This document shows positions 1-8,119 of a stretch of DNA of 64,000 nt, piece by piece. How positions within the stretch are numbered: position 1 is the first letter of the stretch; each line of letters opens with the position of its first letter. The notes beneath the pieces were generated by a model. That model made no database searches and was not told where the DNA came from. It saw only the letters and a program-made list of their open reading frames with translations. The stretch lies in contig JBOEGR010000013.1 in the NCBI GenBank assembly GCA_050633525.1, forward strand, positions 1 to 64,000. The letters run 5' to 3'. The translations under genes were made by a program, and so were the position numbers. The stretch comes from CANLBN01 sp050633525. Lineage in GTDB: Bacteria; Pseudomonadota; Gammaproteobacteria; Pseudomonadales; Cellvibrionaceae.

Positions 1-124
1 CTCTGCTGCCCCAAAGGGGTGAAGGCCAAGGAAGGCCTGAATCAATCGAACCGGTTCGATGTAGCCCACCACATTCAAAAAGAATGAGAGGCGCAATTAC
101 TCATATGGCACATATAAAGGAGAA
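1..124. other. intergenic segment downstream of tRNA-Phe, with a 16-bp palindrome
   Basis: No gene could be supported here. A frame open from the window edge stops at 85-87, but its composition gives no recognisable family. Positions 45-60 (ATCGAACCGGTTCGAT) form a perfect 16-bp palindrome. It may be an operator or part of a dispersed repeat; it lacks the loop and T-run of a terminator. Confidence 0.3.
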
Positions 125-200
125 TGGTGCCCGGAGGCGGAATCGAACCACCGACACGAGGATTTTCAATCCTCTGCTCTACCAACTGAGCTATCCGGGC
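125..200 (-). tRNA. tRNA-Phe (GAA anticodon)
   Basis: Read on the minus strand, the 76-nt segment folds as a canonical tRNA. The acceptor stem starts GCCCGGA and pairs with TCCGGGC. The D-arm carries AGCTCAGTTGGTAGAGC, the anticodon loop is TTGAAAA with anticodon GAA, and the T-arm contains GGTTCGATTCC. The 3' CCA is encoded (125-127 on the plus strand). I looked for a second copy of the 3' end that could mark an attachment site and saw none in the window. Confidence 0.97.
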
Positions 201-368
201 GTACTGAGCGCTTAGTGATTAAGCGTGTACAAGATGCGCCGTTTGGCGCGAGGCGCGTATTAAACCCGCTATGCCCTGTTGAGTCAAGAGGGATATGGGC
301 TTATTGCTTTGATTTACTTATAAAAGTTTTATTATTGCCTGTAGCGCCTCGCACTGGGGGGCTTTCTA

Positions 369-641
369 CTATTCGCTGGGTGGGACGTAGCCTTCGGCTT
401 GGTCGACATTATCACCGGAGAAGAATTTTTCCATTTGTTCGCCAAGGTAAGTTCTGGCGCCGATATCCATTAAATTCAGCTGTTTTTCATTGATGAGTAG
501 GGTTTGGTGTTGCATCCACTCTTCCCAAGCTTGCTTAGACACGTTTTCGAGTAGGTCTTGGCCCTTGGCGCCAGGTAAAGGGGCCATAGTGAGGCCTTCC
601 ATCTCTTTTTTGTATTTGCGACACATTACCATACGAGCCAT
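369..641 (-). CDS. yggX: YggX-type Fe(II)-trafficking / oxidative damage protection protein
   Basis: A 90-residue cytoplasmic protein of the YggX family, which protects Fe-S proteins and is linked to iron trafficking under oxidative stress. It begins MARMVMCRKYKKEMEGL, with the family's conserved single cysteine near residue 7, and carries LPGAKGQ and WEEWMQHQTLLINEKQLN blocks typical of the family. The upstream in-frame extension of 11 residues (MMTHSKVK...) is not conserved. The ATG at 639-641 gives the normal family length and has an AAAGGTA-like ribosome site. It lies 49 bp downstream of mutY on the same strand, the usual mutY-yggX pair in gammaproteobacteria. Confidence 0.93.
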   Translation of the reverse strand: MARMVMCRKYKKEMEGLTMAPLPGAKGQDLLENVSKQAWEEWMQHQTLLINEKQLNLMDIGARTYLGEQMEKFFSGDNVDQAEGYVPPSE

Positions 642-690
642 AGCGCTACCTTTTACCTTTGAGTGGGTCATCAATTAAATAAGCCCGCAT

Positions 691-1746
691 TTATAACAGA
701 TTTTCTTGCTCTGAGGTTAACTGCTCTAGCAATTTTTTCACCGGTGCGGCTAAACCAAGGTTTTGCCACTCTTTTTCTGAGTACCAGCGTAAAGTATCGT
801 TACCTGCGACTTTTTTAAGCGGTTTCTCTATCTCGATATAGATAGGCTGTATATCGAGGTGATAGTGGCTGAAGGTGTGGCGAAAAGGCGGCCATTGTTC
901 ATGGTTGATGGCTTTGCCTGTGTGTTGTTGGCAATGTTGTAGCGCGTTTTCCTCGCTTTCCAATTCAGGGAAGCTCCAGAGGCCACCCCAAATGCCAATA
1001 GCTGGACGTTGTTCTAATAAGATAGCGCCTTGGCGATTTCTAATAATGAGAAATTGGGTGGATTTTACCGGCGTGACTTTTTTGGGCTTCTTGCCGGGGT
1101 ATTGTTCAGGGCTGCCTTCTTTATGCCCAAGACACTGTTGTTGGATGGGGCATTGCGTACAAAGTGGTTTGGTGCGAGTGCACAACGTGGCGCCTAAATC
1201 CATCATAGCTTGGGTGTAGTCTGCTGCTCGTTCTTTAGGGTTTAGCGTTTCGGCTACTTCCCATAGTTGGTCAGCAACGGTTTTTTTCCCAGGCCAGCCA
1301 GCAATGGCGCCATAGCGCGCCAGTACACGCTTTACATTGCCATCGAGTATGGTGGCAGGCTTGTTGAGCGCCAAGCTAATAATGGCGCCAGCTGTTGACC
1401 TGCCAATACCCGAGAGTGTTTCAAGCTCTTCTACCGTTTCAGGAAACTTTCCTTGATATTGATCAACAACCATTTGAGCACATTTGTGTAAATTGCGCCC
1501 CCGAGCGTAATAACCTAAGCCCGTCCACAACTGTAAGACTTCATCTTGGCTTGCGGCGGCTAGTGCTTCTACGTTGGGGAAGCGGGTCATAAAACGCTCA
1601 AAGTAGGGGATAACAGTAGCTACTTGTGTCTGTTGCAGCATAATCTCCGACACCCACACACGGTAAGGTGTGCGGTTTTGTTGCCAAGGGAGGTGTTTAC
1701 GGCCGTGTTGATCGAACCAGCCTAGTACGAGGGAGGCAAACATCAT
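691..1746 (-). CDS. mutY: A/G-specific adenine DNA glycosylase MutY
   Basis: Removes adenine mispaired with 8-oxoguanine or guanine in base-excision repair. The 351-residue protein has the normal family architecture. The N-terminal catalytic domain carries VSEIMLQQTQVATV (catalytic Glu). A helix-hairpin-helix follows (LETLSGIGRSTAGAI), then the catalytic Asp region LDGNVKRVLAR. The [4Fe-4S] loop is C-x6-C-x2-C-x5-C (CTRTKPLCTQCPIQQQC). The C-terminal Nudix-like 8-oxoG recognition domain runs from about residue 230 to the end and includes GIWGGLWSFPE. Two adjacent ATGs (MMFA) leave a one-codon uncertainty in the start. yggX follows it, probably in one operon. Confidence 0.96.
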   Translation of the reverse strand: MMFASLVLGWFDQHGRKHLPWQQNRTPYRVWVSEIMLQQTQVATVIPYFERFMTRFPNVEALAAASQDEVLQLWTGLGYYARGRNLHKCAQMVVDQYQGKFPETVEELETLSGIGRSTAGAIISLALNKPATILDGNVKRVLARYGAIAGWPGKKTVADQLWEVAETLNPKERAADYTQAMMDLGATLCTRTKPLCTQCPIQQQCLGHKEGSPEQYPGKKPKKVTPVKSTQFLIIRNRQGAILLEQRPAIGIWGGLWSFPELESEENALQHCQQHTGKAINHEQWPPFRHTFSHYHLDIQPIYIEIEKPLKKVAGNDTLRWYSEKEWQNLGLAAPVKKLLEQLTSEQENLL

Positions 1747-1869
1747 AAATTTATTGCTAATCGCGTTTAAAGATAAAGAATCTGGCCAGTGTAGATGCTT
1801 TGATGGTTTCGCTCAATCTATGGCGCAAGGCTTTGGTTCGGCTTATGGCGCGAAAAAAGTAGTTTTTAC

Positions 1870-1898
1870 TTGCGGATCTAAATGATAATGATTATCAT
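1870..1898 (+). promoter_or_regulatory. sigma-70-like promoter overlapped by a Fur box, upstream of fbpA
   Basis: Positions 1882-1898 (ATGATAATGATTATCAT) form a 17-bp palindrome with 8-bp arms around a central G and closely match the Fur consensus GATAATGATAATCATTATC. A -35-like TTGCGG (1870-1875) and a -10-like TATCAT (1893-1898) are separated by 17 bp, so bound Fur would cover the -10 element. This predicts iron repression of the downstream ferric iron transporter. The Fur match is strong; the exact -35/-10 assignment is an inference. Confidence 0.82.
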
Positions 1899-1956
1899 GC
1901 GCTTAATTATTTGCAGCCACTTAATTTTTATATTCAGGAAATAACAGGACAGTATC

Positions 1957-3015
1957 ATGAAAGTAACTCGCTCATTCGGCATTGCCTCTGCTTTGCTTGT
2001 CTCAGTAGCCATTGCGACTGGCTATGTATTTACAGCTCAAGCGGAATCAAAAGAGGGGGCCAAAGGTCTTGTTAATGTTTACTCTGCTCGTAAAACAGAA
2101 TTAATCGAGCCTTTACTTAAGGACTTTACCGCACAAACAGGCATTAAAGTTAATCTTGTTACGGGTAAAGATGATGCACTAATCAAGCGTTTACAGGTCG
2201 AGGGCAAAGGTAGCCCAGCAGATGTTTTGATTACGGTTGATGCTGGCCGTTTATATCGAGCAAAAACAGCAGGCCTACTTCAGCCCGTTAACAGTGGTGT
2301 TCTGTCGGACACAGTTCCAGCTAATTTACGTGATAGTGATAACCAGTGGTTCGGCATTTCTTTACGTGCTCGTCCTATTTTTTACGTTAAAGGTAAAGTG
2401 GACCCAAAAGAGTTGTCTAGCTATGAGGACTTAGCTGATGAAAAATGGAAAGGTCGTGTTTGTATTCGCTCTTCGAGCAATATATACAATCAGTCGCTAA
2501 TTGGCTCGATGATTGAAGCAGAGGGTGTTGATAAAACCGAAGCGTGGGCTAAAGCTTTTGTGGCGAATTTTGCTCGTTCTCCGGCAGGGGGCGATACAGA
2601 TCAATTAAAGGCAGCAGCAGCAGGTGTATGTGACGTAGCCATTGCCAATACTTATTATTTTGGACGTTTAATTAAAAGTGATAAGTCCAGTAATAATGCA
2701 GTTGCAGAAAAGTTAGCCATTTTTTGGCCTAATCAAGATGGTCGTGGTACTCACGTTAATGTGAGTGGCATCGGTGTGACTAAGTCAGCCAAAAATAAGG
2801 ATAATGCGGTTAGACTAATTGAGTTTTTGGTCTCCGATACAGCGCAAGCATGGTACGCTAAAACGAATAATGAATACCCCGTTGTAAAAGAAGGCGGTAT
2901 TGACCCAGTATTAACAGCTTGGGGTGAGTTTAAGCAGGATGATGTTTCATTAACTAAGTTAGGCGAAAATAATCGTAAGGCAGTTGAATTAATGGATCGA
3001 GCTGGTTGGCGTTAA
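1957..3015 (+). CDS. fbpA: ferric iron ABC transporter, periplasmic substrate-binding protein
   Basis: A 352-residue periplasmic Fe(III)-binding protein of the FbpA/SfuA/IdiA/FutA type (ABC-type iron importers). A Sec signal peptide is visible: charged MKVTRS, a hydrophobic stretch, then cleavage after TAQA (about residue 29). The mature protein starts with the VNVYSARKTELIEPLL block typical of the family. The adjacent tyrosines in ANTYYFGRL (about residues 227-230) correspond to the paired iron-ligand tyrosines. It lies about 60 bp downstream of a Fur box and is the first gene of fbpABC. A strong hairpin separates it from fbpB, so it is probably made in excess over the membrane components. 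Starts at an ATG behind an ACAGGACAG-like ribosome site. Confidence 0.93.
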   Translation: MKVTRSFGIASALLVSVAIATGYVFTAQAESKEGAKGLVNVYSARKTELIEPLLKDFTAQTGIKVNLVTGKDDALIKRLQVEGKGSPADVLITVDAGRLYRAKTAGLLQPVNSGVLSDTVPANLRDSDNQWFGISLRARPIFYVKGKVDPKELSSYEDLADEKWKGRVCIRSSSNIYNQSLIGSMIEAEGVDKTEAWAKAFVANFARSPAGGDTDQLKAAAAGVCDVAIANTYYFGRLIKSDKSSNNAVAEKLAIFWPNQDGRGTHVNVSGIGVTKSAKNKDNAVRLIEFLVSDTAQAWYAKTNNEYPVVKEGGIDPVLTAWGEFKQDDVSLTKLGENNRKAVELMDRAGWR

Positions 3016-3090
3016 GTTTATAGGTCCTATTTGCTAGGTATTTATTTTAAATAGCTAGCAATTCTTACATAAGAAGCATAGTATTTTATT

Positions 3091-3120
3091 AAGCGCTCAA
3101 ATGAGCGCTTTTGTTGTTTG
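3091..3120 (+). terminator. rho-independent terminator/attenuator between fbpA and fbpB
   Basis: AAGCGCTCA / TGAGCGCTT (3091-3110, 2-nt apparent loop, effectively larger) forms a perfect stem followed by TTGTTGTTTG. It lies inside the fbpABC operon, a position commonly seen after binding-protein genes. It probably lowers expression of the permease and ATPase relative to the binding protein. Confidence 0.75.
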
Positions 3121-3165
3121 TATTCAGGTGATTTTATTCGCAGTGGGTTTGACGTTTAGGTTGGT

Positions 3166-4839
3166 ATGTCTGCAATAAGTTATAGTAAGAAAAGGGAAGT
3201 CAATATAAATACCAGACGCAACCCTTTGCGTCCTCTTGCGCTCAGTGCATTTATTGTTGCACTCTTTATTTTGTTGCCCATTGTTGTCGTTGTGGCCGCT
3301 ATTTTTAGTGGCTCTTTTGAGGTTTGGCGACACTTATTCTCCACTGTACTGTCCAGTTATTTGAGCAACTCTATCGCATTGATGTTTGGTGTTGGTATTG
3401 GGGTTGTGTTGGTTGGTGTGCCTACTGCTTGGTTGACGGCCCGTTGTGATTTTCCTGGTAGGAGATTATTCACTTGGGCCTTGTTATTACCCCTCTCTAT
3501 GCCTGCTTATATCATCGCTTATACTTATACCGGCATGCTAGATTTTGCTGGGCCTATTCAAACCTTGATACGTGAGCTTACAGGCTGGGAATATGGCGAT
3601 TATTGGTTTTTTGACATTCGCTCTTTAACCGGTGCAATGCTAATGCTAACTTTAGTGTTATATCCTTATGTTTATTTGTTAGCCCGCTCGGCATTTCTTG
3701 AGCAATCCCCCAGTATTATGGATGCCAGTCGTACTTTGGGTTATGGCGGCAAGCGCGCATTTTTGCGATTACATTTACCTATGGCTCGTCCAGCTATTAT
3801 TACCGGGCTGACTTTGGCTTTGATGGAAACCTTAGCGGATTATGGCACCGTCCAGTATTTTGGCATTAGCACATTTACTACCGGTATATTTCGTACTTTT
3901 TATGGTTTTGGTGATACTGCCGCAGCGGCGCAATTGGCTGCGGTATTGTTAGGTTTTATCACCTTACTTATTTTTTTAGAGCGTTATTCTAGACAGCAAG
4001 CGCGATATCATACGATGAAAGGTAAACCAGCTGAGTTAATCAAACTTAGCAGCGGAAGTGCATGGGTAGCGGTATCTGTTTGCGCTTTACCTTTATTACT
4101 TGGGTTTATTATCCCCGCTGGGCAACTTTTATATTGGAGTGTTTTTGAGTCTTTAATACAAGATGGCTTTTTTAAATTAGCATGGAACTCTTTTTATCTT
4201 GCATTATCTGCAGCTGCTATCGCGGTTGTATTAGCATTATTACTTGCTTACGCTAAGCGTGTGTATATTAGAAAAAAATCAATCACAGCTGCGGTTTCTT
4301 TGGCTGGCTTAGGATATGCCTTACCAGGAACTATCATTGCAATCGGTGTGATTATACCTTTGGCTTGGTTTGATAATCATTTAATTATTTTTTTAGAAAA
4401 ATATTTTGATGTCAATATCGGCTTATTATTATCGGGCACCTTAATCGCTTTATTATTCGCTTATACAGTCCGATTTTTAGCTGTTTCTCTGGGGACAATT
4501 GAAAGTGGTTTGCAGCAAGTAAAGCCAAGCTTAGATAATGCTGCTCGTTTGATGGGTTATAGGCCCGCACAGGTTCTGGAAAAAATACATTTACCTTTAT
4601 TAAAAGGCTCAATTCTGACGGCGTTCTTAATCGTATTTGTCGATGTATTAAAAGAGTTGCCGGCAACATTAATTTTGCGGCCGTTTAATTTTGATACTCT
4701 AGCCGTTAAGGCCTATGAGTTAGCCTCTGATGAGCGTTTAGTGGATGCTGCTCCTGCATCCTTACTGATAGTTTTGGTAGGTTTAATTCCCGTTATTTTG
4801 TTAAGTCGCTCAATTACGGTGAGTAATCAATTAAAATAA
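3166..4839 (+). CDS. fbpB: ferric iron ABC transporter, permease protein
   Basis: A 557-residue integral membrane protein with two consecutive ABC-permease halves, as in FbpB/SfuB. About twelve hydrophobic segments are visible. Each half carries an EAA-like cytoplasmic loop: DASRTLGYGGKRAFLRLHLP in the first and NAARLMGYRPAQVLEKIHLP in the second. It forms the transmembrane channel for Fe(III) delivered by FbpA and is powered by FbpC. The ATG at 3166 lies behind a weak AGG. The stop is 3 bp before the fbpC start used here, so translation is probably coupled. Confidence 0.93.
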   Translation: MSAISYSKKREVNINTRRNPLRPLALSAFIVALFILLPIVVVVAAIFSGSFEVWRHLFSTVLSSYLSNSIALMFGVGIGVVLVGVPTAWLTARCDFPGRRLFTWALLLPLSMPAYIIAYTYTGMLDFAGPIQTLIRELTGWEYGDYWFFDIRSLTGAMLMLTLVLYPYVYLLARSAFLEQSPSIMDASRTLGYGGKRAFLRLHLPMARPAIITGLTLALMETLADYGTVQYFGISTFTTGIFRTFYGFGDTAAAAQLAAVLLGFITLLIFLERYSRQQARYHTMKGKPAELIKLSSGSAWVAVSVCALPLLLGFIIPAGQLLYWSVFESLIQDGFFKLAWNSFYLALSAAAIAVVLALLLAYAKRVYIRKKSITAAVSLAGLGYALPGTIIAIGVIIPLAWFDNHLIIFLEKYFDVNIGLLLSGTLIALLFAYTVRFLAVSLGTIESGLQQVKPSLDNAARLMGYRPAQVLEKIHLPLLKGSILTAFLIVFVDVLKELPATLILRPFNFDTLAVKAYELASDERLVDAAPASLLIVLVGLIPVILLSRSITVSNQLK

Positions 4840-4842
4840 TGC

Positions 4843-5922
4843 ATGACTTTAGAAAAAGCTATTATGAAAAACGCTGTTGAACTTATCCAACTTGAAATTA
4901 ATAATATCAGTGTCGGTTATGATGGCATCGCTATTGTTAAAGATATTTCACTGACGTTAGGGAATGGCCAAATAGGTTGTTTGTTGGGGCCGAGTGGTTG
5001 CGGAAAATCAACATTGCTGAGAGCGATTGCAGGTTTTGAACCGGTAATGAGTGGCGAAATAAAAATGGAAGAAACACTTTTTTCTTCCTCTGCTTTTACA
5101 CTGGTGCCTGAGCAACGTCAGATTGGCATGGTATTCCAAGATCTTGCTTTATTTCCTCACTTAACGATAGAGCAAAATATCGCTTTCGGGCTAAAGGGTT
5201 GGCCTAAGGCAAAGCAAGCGGAGCGTATTGTGGAGCTGCTTTCTTTGGTTGGCTTAAGCGGAATGGAAAAACGCTATCCTTACTCTTTGTCGGGAGGGCA
5301 GCAGCAACGTATTGCCTTAGCTCGTGCGATGGCACCTCGGCCTAAAATATTATTATTAGACGAACCTTTCTCTGGTCTAGATTCATCTATGCGTGAAGCG
5401 CTTGTTCCGGAAGTGCGTGATATTTTATTGCAAGAACAAATGAGTGCTTTATTAGTTACCCATGATCAAATGGAAGCGTTTGCCATGGCCGATAAAGTGG
5501 CCGTGATGAAAGACGGTTCTATCCAACAAGTAGATACGGCGCACACTATTTATCATGAGCCGAATAATCGTTTTGTGGCTGATTTTGTTGGCGAAGGTGA
5601 CTTTTTAAGTGGCATCGTATTAGACGATTATTGTGTGCAATCATCTTTAGGTATTTTAAAGTCAGATGAGCAGCACGGTTTTGCTGTTAATCAAGCGGTT
5701 GATATTTTAGTTCGTCCTGATGATTTGCTACACGATGATGATAGTGATACCCAAGCACAAATCGTGAGTAAACAATTTCGTGGCTCACACTTTTTATATC
5801 GTGTAAAACTCGAATCGCAACAAGAGCTCTATTGCTTTGCTTCATCACATCATGATCATGCTTTAGGTGAGCACATTGGCATTAAATTAGATTTAGATCA
5901 TTTGGTAATGTTTGAGCAGTAA
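4843..5922 (+). CDS. fbpC: ferric iron ABC transporter, ATP-binding protein
   Basis: The ATPase of the FbpABC importer. The 359-residue protein carries Walker A GPSGCGKST (about residues 48-56), Q-loop MVFQDLALFPH, signature LSGGQQQRIALARA, Walker B ILLLDEPFSGLD and H-loop LLVTHDQMEA. A C-terminal regulatory (TOBE-like) region of about 110 residues follows, as in FbpC-type ATPases. The start is uncertain: the ATG at 4843 directly follows fbpB and has no clear ribosome site, and the ATG at 4864 (MKNAVEL) is an alternative seven codons later. Confidence 0.93.
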   Translation: MTLEKAIMKNAVELIQLEINNISVGYDGIAIVKDISLTLGNGQIGCLLGPSGCGKSTLLRAIAGFEPVMSGEIKMEETLFSSSAFTLVPEQRQIGMVFQDLALFPHLTIEQNIAFGLKGWPKAKQAERIVELLSLVGLSGMEKRYPYSLSGGQQQRIALARAMAPRPKILLLDEPFSGLDSSMREALVPEVRDILLQEQMSALLVTHDQMEAFAMADKVAVMKDGSIQQVDTAHTIYHEPNNRFVADFVGEGDFLSGIVLDDYCVQSSLGILKSDEQHGFAVNQAVDILVRPDDLLHDDDSDTQAQIVSKQFRGSHFLYRVKLESQQELYCFASSHHDHALGEHIGIKLDLDHLVMFEQ

Positions 5923-5926
5923 GTTA

Positions 5927-6400
5927 ATGGATAAGAATTTACCAACACATTGTATTTGCCAATCGCAAAAGCCTTTCAAAAAATGTTGCGACCGTTTTTT
6001 GAATGCAGGCCAGTACCCTAAAACACCAGAGCAATTAATGCGTTCACGTTATAGTGCTTATGCACTGGGCGGTTATGGCGAATACTTGCTAGCGACATGG
6101 TTACCTGCGATGGCCAAGAACCTATCAGAACAGCAGCTTTCTCATAAAGAATCTGAGTGGGCGGGTTTAGAAATCCTATCAAAATCACAAAAAGGAGATG
6201 ATGGGGAGGTTGAATTTAAAGCATATTATCGAGATCTGGATGGTGGTGAAACAGATGGTAGTGAAGTAGATAGTAGCGAAACAGACGGTAATGGTAATAA
6301 GGCGCTTGCGAGCGTGCTCCATGAAAAATCGGTGTTTAAACGTATTCAGGGACGGTGGCTTTATGTGGGTGGAGAAGTTAGCCATTCGGAATTGAGTTAG
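5927..6400 (+). CDS. YchJ-like SEC-C motif protein with an acidic low-complexity insert
   Basis: A 157-residue protein of the YchJ/UPF0225 type. The N-terminal SEC-C zinc motif is visible as CICQSQKPFKKCC, followed by the family block PEQLMRSRYSAYALG and, later, WAGLEIL and VEFKAYYRD. The molecular function of the family is not established. After FKAYYRD the protein carries an odd Asp/Glu/Ser/Gly-rich stretch (DGGETDGSEVDSSETDG) encoded by imperfect short repeats at about 6237-6296. The family then resumes with LHEKSVFKRIQGRWLYVGG. The ATG at 5927 is preferred over a TTG at 5912 that overlaps fbpC. It starts 4 bp after fbpC and is probably co-transcribed. Confidence 0.85.
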   Translation: MDKNLPTHCICQSQKPFKKCCDRFLNAGQYPKTPEQLMRSRYSAYALGGYGEYLLATWLPAMAKNLSEQQLSHKESEWAGLEILSKSQKGDDGEVEFKAYYRDLDGGETDGSEVDSSETDGNGNKALASVLHEKSVFKRIQGRWLYVGGEVSHSELS

Positions 6401-6463
6401 CCAATCTTTCTTTGCGTATTGTCTGGGACGCTTTGGATGCATCAGTGTAATTCCAGTTATTCC

Positions 6464-6491
6464 TTTTCATATGTGCAGTTTGTTTTATACT
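6464..6491 (+). promoter_or_regulatory. candidate promoter of gcvTH
   Basis: A -35-like TTTTCA (6464-6469) and a -10-like TATACT (6486-6491) are separated by 16 bp, about 60 bp upstream of gcvT. I looked for glycine-riboswitch aptamers in this short leader and saw none. Confidence 0.4.
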
Positions 6492-6548
6492 GCTTGGTTT
6501 TAACTCCTATCTCTCAATAAACTTCGTCGAGTTAATAAAGGTCTTTTT

Positions 6549-7661
6549 ATGGGTCAACGTACACCTCTATATGATTGGCATCTCGCCAACAATGGCAAAC
6601 TAGTCGATTTTTCTGGCTGGGATATGCCAGTCAACTATGGCTCTCAAATCGAAGAACATAAAGCCGTACGTACCGATGCGGGTATGTTTGATGTATCCCA
6701 TATGACCGTGGTTGATTTAACCGGTGCCGATACACGGGCTTATTTACAAATATTATTAGCCAACGATGTCGCTAAAATTGACGGTAAAGTAGGTAAGGCT
6801 ATTTATACCGGCATGTTAAATGAGCAAGGTGGAGTCATCGATGACTTGATCGTCTACAACATGGGTGAAGTGCCGCAGCAATGGTATCGCCTAGTGGTGA
6901 ATTGTGGCACTCGTGAGAAAGATTTGGCTTGGATGCAAACTCAGGCTAAGTCCTTTAATGTGACCATTCAAGAACGCGAAGATTTGGCCATGATCGCTCT
7001 ACAGGGCCCCAATGCAATTGCTAAGCATGCTCAGCTCAATCCTAGTTTGGCGAATAGAATAGAGGCGCTTAGCGTATTTCAGGGAGTGGAAGACGGCGGA
7101 GGTTTATATGCTCGCACGGGCTATACCGGAGAGGATGGTTTAGAGATTATTTTACCTGCAGCGGAAACGGTGGCGCTTTGGGAGCAATTAGCCGCTAGTG
7201 GTGTTATGGCCTGTGGTCTGGGCGCCAGAGATACCCTACGTCTAGAAGCAGGGATGAACCTCTACGGCAACGAAATGAATGATGAGATCTCCCCCTTGGT
7301 TGCCAATATGGGGTGGACGATCGCGTGGGAACCCAGCAGCCGTGACTTTCTGGGTCGCTCTGTCATCGAAGCAGAGCAGCAAGCGGGCGCAACACAAAAG
7401 TTAGTTGGTTTGATCTTGAGGGATAAAGGCGTACTCAGATCCCATCAGAAAGTGCTTATTGAAGGGGTAGGTGGCGCTATAGAAGAAGGTGAAATTACCA
7501 GTGGGACATTTTCGCCTACATTAAATATCAGTATTGCATTGGCGAGAGTGCCGGTTGCGGCTAAAATAGGTGGACAATGTCAGGTAGAAATACGCAATAA
7601 GCGCTTACAGGCGGATATTGTTAAACCCGTCTTTGTCCGTAACGGTAAATCATTAGTTTAA
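6549..7661 (+). CDS. gcvT: glycine cleavage system aminomethyltransferase (T protein)
   Basis: Transfers the methylene group from aminomethyl-lipoyl-GcvH to tetrahydrofolate and releases ammonia. The 370-residue length is normal. Family blocks include TPLYDWHLANNGKLVDFSGW near the N-terminus, GMFDVSHMTVVDLTG, the folate-site region ARTGYTGEDGLEI and GLGARDTLRLEAGMNLYG. An AAAGG ribosome site precedes the ATG. gcvH follows 22 bp later, so the two form an operon. gcvP is not in the window, unlike the gcvTHP arrangement of many bacteria. Confidence 0.96.
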   Translation: MGQRTPLYDWHLANNGKLVDFSGWDMPVNYGSQIEEHKAVRTDAGMFDVSHMTVVDLTGADTRAYLQILLANDVAKIDGKVGKAIYTGMLNEQGGVIDDLIVYNMGEVPQQWYRLVVNCGTREKDLAWMQTQAKSFNVTIQEREDLAMIALQGPNAIAKHAQLNPSLANRIEALSVFQGVEDGGGLYARTGYTGEDGLEIILPAAETVALWEQLAASGVMACGLGARDTLRLEAGMNLYGNEMNDEISPLVANMGWTIAWEPSSRDFLGRSVIEAEQQAGATQKLVGLILRDKGVLRSHQKVLIEGVGGAIEEGEITSGTFSPTLNISIALARVPVAAKIGGQCQVEIRNKRLQADIVKPVFVRNGKSLV

Positions 7662-7683
7662 AATTTTTTGGGGAAACATCATT

Positions 7684-8070
7684 ATGAGCGAGATTCGCAG
7701 CGAACTTAAATACTTATCATCACACGAGTGGGCGCGCATCGAAGACGATGGCACGGTAACCGTGGGTATTAGTGATTACGCTCAAGACAGCTTAGGCGAT
7801 GTTGTCTATGTAGAATGCCCTGAAGTGGGTTCGACCGTAGCTGCGGGTGAGCAAGCCGGTGTGGTTGAATCAGTGAAAGCTGCCTCTGATATATATTCGC
7901 CCTTATCAGGAGAGGTTATTGCTATTAATGAGGCTTTGGAAGATGCACCTGAAACTGTGAATGAGTCACCTTACGATGATGGTTGGTTTTTTAAAGTAAA
8001 ACCTGATGCTATCGAAGATTTAAATAATGCCTTAGATAGCGAAGCATACGAAGAACATACGGACGATTAA
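7684..8070 (+). CDS. gcvH: glycine cleavage system H protein
   Basis: The lipoyl-carrying shuttle protein of the glycine cleavage system. The 128-residue length fits. The lipoylation site is visible in GVVESVKAASDIYSP (Lys65), within the DYAQDSLGDVVYVECPEVG fold typical of GcvH. Second gene of gcvTH. It ends 49 bp from the convergent BLUF gene. Confidence 0.96.
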   Translation: MSEIRSELKYLSSHEWARIEDDGTVTVGISDYAQDSLGDVVYVECPEVGSTVAAGEQAGVVESVKAASDIYSPLSGEVIAINEALEDAPETVNESPYDDGWFFKVKPDAIEDLNNALDSEAYEEHTDD

Positions 8071-8119
8071 AAGTCGTAAGAGTATTTTTTATGAGTGGCC
8101 TTTTATTCTATAAATGATA

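Noticed and set aside
1..87. C-terminal end of a gene entering from the left edge
   Set aside because: The frame is open to 87 but short and without recognisable content; it cannot be supported from this window.
125..200. tRNA-Phe as an integration site of a genomic island
   Set aside because: No integrase and no second copy of the tRNA 3' end were found in the window.
875..1219. Plus-strand frames opposite mutY
   Set aside because: Antisense shadow of a well-supported gene with no independent motif.
6401..6548. Possible glycine riboswitch before gcvT
   Set aside because: The leader after the candidate promoter is only about 50 nt, too short for the usual aptamers, and no aptamer core was recognised.
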